Positions 1 to 4,018 of a stretch of DNA of 5,909 bases are shown here, piece by piece. The translations under genes were made by a program, and so were the position numbers. Numbering within the stretch: the first letter of the stretch is position 1; the number at the start of each line of letters is the position of its first letter. Source of the DNA: Actinomycetota bacterium (GTDB taxonomy: Bacteria; Actinomycetota; Thermoleophilia; Gaiellales; Gaiellaceae); NCBI GenBank assembly GCA_013698195.1, contig JACCVK010000162.1:1-5909 (forward strand), given 5' to 3'. The notes below the pieces were generated by a model, which was given only the letters and a program-made list of their open reading frames with translations, searched no databases and had not been told where the DNA came from.

Positions 1-176
1 TCCGACCACTCACGGGCCGCTTTCACGCGGCTGGTGAGCCAGTGGCTGGCCCCGGTGAAGTGGCCACGGGTGTGGTCGATCTTGCGCTGGTCGACCTCCT
101 TGGGCGACTTGAGGAACGTGCGGGCGAGGCAGGAGAGGCAAGGGCGAGTCGCCGTGATTCCCAGACGTGAACGCAA
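1..176 (-). CDS. Partial protein of unknown function with a CxxC pair, running off the left edge
   Basis: The minus-strand frame is open from the left edge, giving 58 residues if it starts at the TTG complementary to 174-176. I infer real coding from codon bias: over the 39 codons nearest the edge, almost every third position is G or C, while first and second positions are near half. The residues include a PCLSC motif (Cys13 and Cys16) and then a basic stretch with several His (KIDHTRGHFTGASHW, about residues 32-46). This could be a small zinc-binding or nucleic-acid-binding region, but I do not recognise the family. The start is uncertain: no ATG lies in frame nearby, and TTG is chosen because AAGGGG sits 10 bases upstream and the coding bias fades above it. 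The 5' end may be truncated. It is divergent from the secreted protein gene at 317. Confidence 0.45.
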   Translation of the reverse strand, partial: MRSRLGITATRPCLSCLARTFLKSPKEVDQRKIDHTRGHFTGASHWLTSRVKAAREWS

Positions 177-190
177 ACCGTCGTTGCCCC

Positions 191-219
191 TTGACAGGCC
201 CTGGATTTCGTGTTGTGTA
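191..219 (+). promoter_or_regulatory. Possible promoter of the leader peptide and secreted protein gene
   Basis: A perfect TTGACA -35 hexamer lies at 191-196. The -10 region expected near 214-219 (TGTGTA) is a poor match, so only the -35 half is convincing. A start near 225 would leave room for the leader reading frame at 233. The region 177-316 otherwise holds only the leader and the divergent 5' ends of two genes. Confidence 0.3.
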
Positions 220-232
220 GGAGGGGGGGGAT

Positions 233-313
233 ATGCCTGCCTCGATCGAGGGAGGCGGGTGCTGCTCCGCTCGAGCAGTACGAACAACTGCGGTTTCACC
301 AACAGGGGGATAA
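233..313 (+). CDS. Putative 26-residue leader peptide (uORF) coupled to the downstream gene
   Basis: An ATG at 233 is preceded at 8 bases by a strong Shine-Dalgarno run (AGGAGG at 219-224, continuing in G). The frame encodes 26 residues, rich in Gly, Ala and Ser, with an adjacent Cys-Cys pair at codons 10-11 (260-265), and stops at TAA 311-313. The next ATG, at 317, is only three bases after that stop, and its ribosome binding site (AGGGGGA, 304-310) lies inside the last codons of this frame. Ribosomes finishing the leader would therefore expose or reinitiate at the main start. A 6-bp hairpin (262-267 with 273-278) overlaps the Cys codons. This is consistent with translational coupling or attenuation, but no regulation is shown and the peptide may not be made. 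Confidence 0.4.
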   Translation: MPASIEGGGCCSARAVRTTAVSPTGG

Positions 314-316
314 CAG

Positions 317-1477
317 ATGGGAAGATTCCGAAAGGGAGCGCTGCTCGCGTTCATTGGGGTTGCGTTCGCTGCTTTCTTTGCACCGACGGCGATGGCGACG
401 ACGCCGCTGGACATTTCGAAGACTGCGACTGCGCACTGGACGCGGTCCTTCGAGTGGACAATCGACAAGTCCGTGACACCCGGGTCGCACGTGCTCCAAA
501 CCGGTCAGTCCGGCACGAGCACCTACACGGTCGCGGTCACCAAGAGCGCGCCGGTGGACGAGATGTGGGTCGACGGTGAGGTGTGCGTCCAGAACAACGG
601 GACAGCCGCCACCGAGGGGCTCGCGATCTTCGACCGGATCGTCGCCCACAAGTCGAATGGCAACACCGAGACGATCGACAAGGGCTTCCTCGACCTCTCG
701 GCCAACCCGGTACTCGACCCGGGCGAGTCGTATTGCTATGCGTACTCGTTCCCGTTCGAGCCCGTCGCGACCGCGGTCGACTATCAGAACGAGGCGCGGG
801 CGACGATCCTGAACGACGCCCGTGAGCCTGGTACTCCGCTCGGGCCGAGCGCGGTTGCGCCGTTCACGCCACCCGCGTCGCCGACGCTCGTCAACGACAC
901 GATCAACGTGAACGACACGAACGGCCTGTCCTGGATGTTCGGTGCGTCGGGCTCGCAGACGTACACGCGGACGTTCACGTGTGACGCCGACGCCGGCACC
1001 CATGACAACACGGCGACGATCGTCGAGACCGGACTGTCGGACTCGGCCTCGGTGACGGTGACCTGCACGCCTCCGCCCTCGGCGGGGTGCACGCACACGC
1101 AGGGCTACTGGAAGACGCACTCGACGTACGGCCCGGCGAGCAAGCCGGACGCGACGTGGAACCTGATCGGCGGACCCGACACGGCGTTCTTCTCGAGCGG
1201 CAAGAGCTGGTATCAGCTCTTCTGGACCGCACCCAAGGGCGGCAACGCGTACATCATCCTCGCGCACCAGTACATGGCGGCGAGGCTGAACGTCCTGGAC
1301 GGCGCGGCGACGACGCCGGCTGTCGACACGGCGCTGGGATGGGCGACAACGTTCTTCTCGACGTACACGCCGTCGTCGACGCTCTCGAAGGCCGTGCGCG
1401 ACCAGGCGATTGCCTACGCGGACGTGCTGGACGACTACAACAACGGCGAGATCGGCCCCGGTCACTGCGACGACTAG
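317..1477 (+). CDS. Secreted protein with a C-terminal CTHTQGYWKTH domain
   Basis: The protein has 386 residues. A signal peptide is clear: a basic start (MGRFRK), a hydrophobic core rich in Ala and Phe, and a likely cut after AMA at residue 27. The mature N-terminal part (about 28-250) looks beta-rich, made of Ser, Thr, Asp and Val. It contains FEWTIDKSV and a later YTRTFTCDADAGTHDNTATI stretch, like the Ig-like or DUF11-type repeat domains of exported actinobacterial proteins. The C-terminal part begins at Cys258 with CTHTQGYWKTH, a motif common in secreted bacterial proteins of unknown role, and ends in CDD. There is no sortase signal and no C-terminal membrane helix, so it is probably released or held non-covalently outside the cell. 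The ATG at 317 is chosen for AGGGGGA six bases upstream and for the signal peptide. It appears monocistronic and is followed directly by a strong terminator. Function is unknown. Confidence 0.9.
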   Translation: MGRFRKGALLAFIGVAFAAFFAPTAMATTPLDISKTATAHWTRSFEWTIDKSVTPGSHVLQTGQSGTSTYTVAVTKSAPVDEMWVDGEVCVQNNGTAATEGLAIFDRIVAHKSNGNTETIDKGFLDLSANPVLDPGESYCYAYSFPFEPVATAVDYQNEARATILNDAREPGTPLGPSAVAPFTPPASPTLVNDTINVNDTNGLSWMFGASGSQTYTRTFTCDADAGTHDNTATIVETGLSDSASVTVTCTPPPSAGCTHTQGYWKTHSTYGPASKPDATWNLIGGPDTAFFSSGKSWYQLFWTAPKGGNAYIILAHQYMAARLNVLDGAATTPAVDTALGWATTFFSTYTPSSTLSKAVRDQAIAYADVLDDYNNGEIGPGHCDD

Positions 1478-1495
1478 AGCCGAGCTCCAACTGGT

Positions 1496-1536
1496 GAACG
1501 AGAAGGGGCCCCCGAGACTGGGGCCCCTTCTCGTTC
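1496..1536 (+). terminator. Strong stem-loop terminator after the secreted protein gene
   Basis: There is a perfect 17-bp inverted repeat (1496-1512 with 1520-1536) with a 7-base loop, 18 bases after the stop codon. The stem is GC-rich near the loop (GGGGCCCC). No T tract follows, which is usual for high-GC actinobacterial terminators. It could act in both directions. Confidence 0.85.
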
Positions 1537-1647
1537 AACGATTCGGAGACTCTCGCCTGCTCGAAGCTTCCTCCTCGTGGCGGAGGCGCTCCTCGGAGTG
1601 ATCACGTCGGGGTCGCGCGTCTTCTGTGGCACACTCGGCACGCACGA

Positions 1648-1719
1648 AGGGGCGTAACTCAGTTGGTAGAGCGGCGGTCTCCAAACCGTAGGTCGCAGGT
1701 TCGAGTCCTGTGGCCCCTG
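1648..1719 (+). tRNA. tRNA-Trp(CCA)-like gene, probably degenerate
   Basis: The 72-base sequence folds as a cloverleaf with anticodon CCA at 1681-1683, G at the discriminator position (as tRNA-Trp needs), a normal D loop, a T arm with loop TTCGAGT, and a 5-base variable loop. CCA is not encoded. It departs from a working tRNA in several ways. The anticodon stem (GCGGT with ACCGT, including a G-T pair) closes a loop of only six bases, CTCCAA, where seven are expected, so one A after the anticodon is missing. In addition, position 7 faces 66 as G-G, 10 faces 25 as A-C, and 49 faces 65 as G-T. Actinobacterial tRNA-Trp usually sits beside secE and nusG, which are absent here. It is probably a pseudo-tRNA or an old integration-site copy; a sequencing deletion in the A run is the other option. 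Confidence 0.7.
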
Positions 1720-1929
1720 TCTCGGGCTCCGGGTGTTCAGCGCCTTGGCAAGATCGGGGCGTGCACGGCGCGCGCTCCCAGCGGACTCCGTCGTCATGCC
1801 GCTCGACGTCCGCAAGCCCCTTGTTCTCTTCCCGTCCGATCCTATGACTCTTGACGAACGCGGGACACGGCGTGTTCAGAGATCCCCGCGCCGGCACACA
1901 GTGCTCGCTACAGAACGTGTGCAAGAGCG

Positions 1930-2438
1930 ACCCTGCTTCAAGAAGGGCCGGTTGCGGCGGCGAACGAGTGGCTTGCACTCGTCTATGCCGGTGAGGTGAA
2001 GAGCGCCTGGCCGAAGATGGATGCCGTCTTTCGTTTAGTGCTTGTTCAAGCGTGGCTGTGGGCCAATCGCAGCAACCCTGACATCAGCCATCTCGACCTC
2101 GACGAAGCAGCGGCATCGCTCTCTGATCTCTCGTTCAGTCACGGCCTGTGGGAGGACTTCGAGGCGACGTGGGCCGACGAAGTCCAGACGGAGTGGCCCG
2201 ACTTCAACCACTCTGACTGGGCGCGTCGAGTCGGCCACGCCCCGTCGCAGTCGACTACGAAATCCTCGTGTACGTCAAGACGGGTGTTGAGGTCATGGTG
2301 ATCGAGGAGATGACGCTCGTCGAGAACGCGATCGTTCTCCTCATGCACCGAACGGCCGGGGGGTGGCTCGTCGCGAATGTTGGGGACCAACTCCCTCAAC
2401 CGGGTTGGCCACCTACTGCTTCACCGCCGATCGACTGA
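1930..2438 (+). pseudogene. Frameshifted, start-less hypothetical protein gene
   Basis: Two reading frames join into one plausible protein. The first reads about LLQEGPVAAANEWLALVYAG, then KSAWPKMDAVFRLVLVQAWL, through WADEV to WARRVGHAP (near 2242). The second continues VAVDYEILVYVKTG, then a beta-rich stretch, GGWLVANVGDQLPQPGWPPT and stop TGA at 2436-2438. Adding one C to the CCCC run at 2240-2243 restores a single frame of about 170 residues. The pattern resembles, from memory, short actinobacterial proteins of unknown function that end near LPxPGWPP. The 5' end is also broken: similarity-like sequence continues upstream of the GTG at 1996 with no in-frame ATG, GTG or TTG back to a stop at 1851-1853. 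I see nothing convincing between the tRNA (1719) and this gene. One frameshift could be a sequencing error, but the missing start argues for real decay. Confidence 0.65.
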
Positions 2439-2497
2439 CGCGCCGTCGCGTTTGCAGTTCGCTGCACGCGCCCGCCGAACCCCTCCTGAGAAACGAC

Positions 2498-2522
2498 GAA
2501 GACCTGCGATTTGCAGGCCTTC
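2498..2522 (-). terminator. Hairpin just downstream of the tRNA-Thr 3' half (minus strand)
   Basis: On the minus strand a 10-bp stem (one G-U pair) closes a 5-base loop: arms 2513-2522 and 2498-2507. On the plus strand the same position is an A-C mismatch, so the structure suits minus-strand RNA. It begins six bases past the tRNA 3' end, and the RNA continues into a U-containing stretch. It looks like the original terminator of a tRNA-Thr gene, which implies that the sequence to the left of 2528 was the natural downstream flank of that tRNA. Confidence 0.5.
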
Positions 2523-2527
2523 TAAGA

Positions 2528-2570
2528 AGCCGACGCGCGGACTCGAACCGCGGACCCCTTCATTACGAGT
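2528..2570 (-). other. tRNA-Thr(CGT) 3' half, att-like fragment
   Basis: These 43 bases match tRNA positions 31 to 73 on the minus strand: anticodon CGT (complement of 2565-2567), the 3' side of the anticodon stem (TGAAG), a 5-base variable loop, a fully paired T arm (CGCGG and CCGCG around TTCGAGT), the acceptor 3' strand CGTCGGC and discriminator T. No matching 5' acceptor strand, D arm or 5' anticodon stem lies upstream; the match ends sharply at 2570. A 3' end kept from the anticodon loop onward is the classic scar left at the far end of an element that integrated into a tRNA gene. It cannot be a working tRNA alone. Confidence 0.75.
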
Positions 2571-2589
2571 TCGATGATCAGCCTGACCA

Positions 2590-2626
2590 CGGTTTGGGCA
2601 TAAGAGCAGTTCTAGTGCCCAAACCG
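2590..2626. repeat. Inverted repeat beside the tRNA-Thr half
   Basis: There is a perfect 11-bp inverted repeat (CGGTTTGGGCA and its complement) with a 15-base loop. It resembles a recombinase or regulator binding site more than a terminator, since no T tract follows on either strand. An attC site of an integron was considered, but the conserved core boxes do not match. Confidence 0.6.
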
Positions 2627-2679
2627 CCCGAAAACGACCGGAAACTGCGGGAATCTGGGACGGGTGCGCAGAGGCGGGG

Positions 2680-2723
2680 GAGAGCGCCGGATTCCGCTTA
2701 GTGATGTGGGTTCCGGCGCTCTC
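2680..2723. repeat. Inverted repeat beside the tRNA-Val half
   Basis: There is a perfect 12-bp inverted repeat (GAGAGCGCCGGA and its complement) around a 20-base loop. It is placed relative to the Val fragment much as the other repeat is to the Thr fragment. Confidence 0.6.
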
Positions 2724-2744
2724 GAAGCTCGTCTTGGCGTCAGG

Positions 2745-2787
2745 CTTTACACGCAGGGGGTCGCAGGTTCAAGTCCTGCACCGCCCA
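2745..2787 (+). other. tRNA-Val(TAC) 3' half, att-like fragment
   Basis: Forty-three bases match tRNA positions 31 to 73: an anticodon loop TTTACAC with anticodon TAC at 2748-2750, the 3' anticodon stem GCAGG, variable loop GGGTC, a perfectly paired T arm (GCAGG and CCTGC around TTCAAGT), acceptor 3' strand ACCGCCC and discriminator A. The 5' partner strand GGGCGGT and the D arm are absent upstream, and only C31 of the 5' anticodon stem fits. It starts at the same tRNA position and has the same length as the Thr fragment on the other strand. The likely origin is the distal attachment site of an element that used a tRNA-Val gene. Confidence 0.75.
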
Positions 2788-2818
2788 TCTGGCTCCTTCT
2801 CCGAAATCTCGCGCTTGC

Positions 2819-2834
2819 CAGGGATCGGTCCCTG
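2819..2834. terminator. Small hairpin between convergent features
   Basis: A 6-bp stem (CAGGGA with TCCCTG) with a 4-base loop lies 13 bases past the stop of the ABM-like gene on the minus strand. There is no T tract. It may help end minus-strand transcription, but the stem is short. Confidence 0.3.
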
Positions 2835-2847
2835 ACCGGCCCGTAGC

Positions 2848-3132
2848 TCACGCGGTCATGCGACTCGCAACTTCGTACTTCGTCACAGATGTGCGCCGCC
2901 CCGGGGTATCGCCTGCGGACATCGCGTTGAGCGCCTGGTCGCCACGCCGATAGTCGTCCTCCGACTCGAAGAACAGGACGACAAGCGATTTCTCAGCCTC
3001 GGGGTCGTGGAGCACGAGTAGCTCCGTGGCGGGCACGTTGTCAGGCCGGCCTCCCTCGTCCATCTCCCGCTTCACCTCATCCATGCGTTGCTTGTCGACT
3101 CCCTCGAAGGACACAACACGTGCGAACGCCAT
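2848..3132 (-). CDS. Small ABM-like (dimeric alpha/beta barrel) protein
   Basis: The product has 94 residues. It begins MAFARVVSFEGVDKQRMDEV, continues through a polar helix, then a strand ELLVLHDPEAEKSLVVLFFE, a second helix (DDYRRGDQALNAM), and ends RRTSVTKYEVASRMT. The beta-alpha-beta-beta-alpha-beta order and size fit the ferredoxin-like fold of antibiotic-biosynthesis-monooxygenase-type proteins, which act as dimers. No catalytic residue can be assigned, so an enzyme role is not supported. The start at 3132 is chosen over an upstream in-frame ATG (3174) because GGGAGG lies five bases before it and family-like sequence begins at MAFARV. It lies 69 bases downstream of the nuclease gene on the same strand; a TATGCT near 3170 could be a -10 box of its own promoter. 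It is cytoplasmic, with no signal peptide. Confidence 0.8.
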   Translation of the reverse strand: MAFARVVSFEGVDKQRMDEVKREMDEGGRPDNVPATELLVLHDPEAEKSLVVLFFESEDDYRRGDQALNAMSAGDTPGRRTSVTKYEVASRMTA

Positions 3133-3201
3133 CAAAGCCTCCCGGTTGAGTGAGGACCTACTCCGCAGCAGCATACGACGCCCGGAAAGCGATGTTCGTG
3201 G

Positions 3202-3915
3202 CTACTCGCAACCCCAGCCGTCATCGTCGCCGTCGAGGCGGTGCGGGTCGGAGCCGACGACGCGGACGGGTGCGGCTCCGAGGGCGCGAATGTTGTCGCA
3301 GTCGAGGTCAGGCGGAGGCGGAGGGATGCAGGCTCCCGCGTACGACGGATCGCACCCCGACCCGCCGACCACACCGACCGCGCCCGAACCGGTCCCGGCG
3401 TTCGCGCTTCGCGTGTCGAGCAAGCGCTGCGGATCGAGGACGGTGCCGGGACACGCGCCCCAGAGTCCGCGTTTCGAGGCCTTGGCCCGCTTTGCTTCGG
3501 CGAGCAGACGATCGGCATGGCGCCCGCGGTCGCCGTCATAGAAGTACGGCGCAGCCGCGCCCGCCCGCACCAACGCGACATTGACGTTCATCGTGCCTCG
3601 CCGCACGTAGCGAAGCAGACGGCCGTACCGGTCAGATTGATCGAGCCGTGGGTCAGCGTCGAGCGCGATGGTGCTGCCCACCGGCACGAGGCGGAGCAGC
3701 GTCGCACGTGCTTCACGTGCGTAGCACTCTGCGGATCCGAGCTCAGGCGCGTCGATCTGGACAAGGCGGACGCGCTTGCCGCCCGCGGCGCTGAGCGAAT
3801 CGCCGTCGCCAATCGCTGTGACGACCTCCGACACAGCGGAGGCGCTCGCGCCGTGTCCAGCGAGCATGCTCAATAGCGTCAGACCGATGAGGATCCACGA
3901 GATCGCACGCCGCAT
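3202..3915 (-). CDS. Secreted thermonuclease (SNase family) with C-terminal Asp-rich metal-binding motif
   Basis: The protein has 237 residues. A signal peptide is present (basic MRR, hydrophobic core to about residue 20, Ala-rich cut region near 25-27). The nuclease domain spans about 28-155. The residues used by staphylococcal nuclease are present: metal ligands in DGD (37-39) and Asp55, and catalytic Arg50, Glu58 (RLVQIDAPE) and Arg99 (SDRYGRLLRYV). It should therefore cut DNA or RNA outside the membrane with Ca2+. KRGLWG near 148-153 is the usual end of the fold. A low-complexity linker with a run of prolines follows, then a tail with DCDNIRA and DGDDDGWGCE ending at the stop, like the Excalibur-type calcium-binding C-terminus found on many such nucleases. 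No ribosome binding site is evident, and the promoter position suggests a leaderless message. Likely roles are nutrient scavenging or DNA degradation. Confidence 0.9.
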   Translation of the reverse strand: MRRAISWILIGLTLLSMLAGHGASASAVSEVVTAIGDGDSLSAAGGKRVRLVQIDAPELGSAECYAREARATLLRLVPVGSTIALDADPRLDQSDRYGRLLRYVRRGTMNVNVALVRAGAAAPYFYDGDRGRHADRLLAEAKRAKASKRGLWGACPGTVLDPQRLLDTRSANAGTGSGAVGVVGGSGCDPSYAGACIPPPPPDLDCDNIRALGAAPVRVVGSDPHRLDGDDDGWGCE

Positions 3916-3923
3916 GCCAGCTG

Positions 3924-3952
3924 ATCGTCGGCGCCTATTCGCGACATGTCAA
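3924..3952 (-). promoter_or_regulatory. Probable promoter of the nuclease gene, giving a near-leaderless message
   Basis: On the minus strand a perfect TTGACA (3952-3947) is followed after 17 bases by GACGAT (3929-3924), a half-match to TATAAT. Transcription would begin near 3917, about two bases before the ATG whose first base is 3915. This agrees with the lack of a Shine-Dalgarno sequence, and leaderless genes are common in actinobacteria. Confidence 0.45.
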
Positions 3953-3994
3953 GAACAGCGACCGTATGCAGCTCTGCGAATTCCACGTCCGGTC

Positions 3995-4012
3995 TATAGC
4001 CAGAACGAGGGA
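3995..4012 (+). promoter_or_regulatory. Possible -10 box and ribosome binding site of the MshEN gene
   Basis: TATAGC at 3995-4000 could be a -10 element, but no clear -35 lies 17 bases upstream. GAGGGA (4007-4012) is a good Shine-Dalgarno match six bases before the ATG at 4019 and supports that start. Confidence 0.35.
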
Positions 4013-4018
4013 TTGCCG

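Larger units (their letters stand above)
2571..2744. other. Non-coding spacer with two inverted repeats between opposed tRNA halves
   Basis: This 174-base segment has no credible gene. It holds two perfect inverted repeats: 11 bp at 2590-2600 with 2616-2626 (15-base loop, GGTTTGGGCA type) and 12 bp at 2680-2691 with 2712-2723 (20-base loop, GAGAGCGCCGGA type). Each sits close to one tRNA fragment: 19 bases from the Thr boundary and 21 bases from the Val boundary. The two repeats do not share sequence. They could be arm-type binding sites for integrases or excision factors, or the stem-loop ends of small elements. The gap 2439-2847 contains this segment, the two tRNA halves and hairpins, and nothing else that I can support. 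Confidence 0.55.

Noticed and set aside
296..1465. 389-codon minus-strand frame opposite the secreted protein gene
   Set aside because: It is Arg and Val rich with no domain pattern, and it mirrors the high-GC codons of the plus-strand gene, which has a signal peptide, ribosome binding site and terminator.
1535..1978. Minus-strand frame of 147 codons across the tRNA-Trp
   Set aside because: Its middle (GLEPATYGLETAALPTELR) is the well-known false translation of antisense tRNA, and the frame crosses the tRNA. The upstream part has Cys and His residues (FCSEHC) and fair third-position GC, so a decayed gene there is possible but unsupported.
2590..2626. Integron attC site
   Set aside because: The stem sequence is close to but does not match the conserved RYYYAAC and GTTRRRY boxes, and no cassette gene or integron integrase is present.
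2363..2701. Plus-strand frames over the tRNA-Thr half
   Set aside because: They read through antisense tRNA sequence and both inverted repeats, and lack coding bias.
2664..2846. Plus-strand frame over the tRNA-Val half
   Set aside because: It contains the translated T arm (GVAGSSPAPPI), a typical tRNA artefact.
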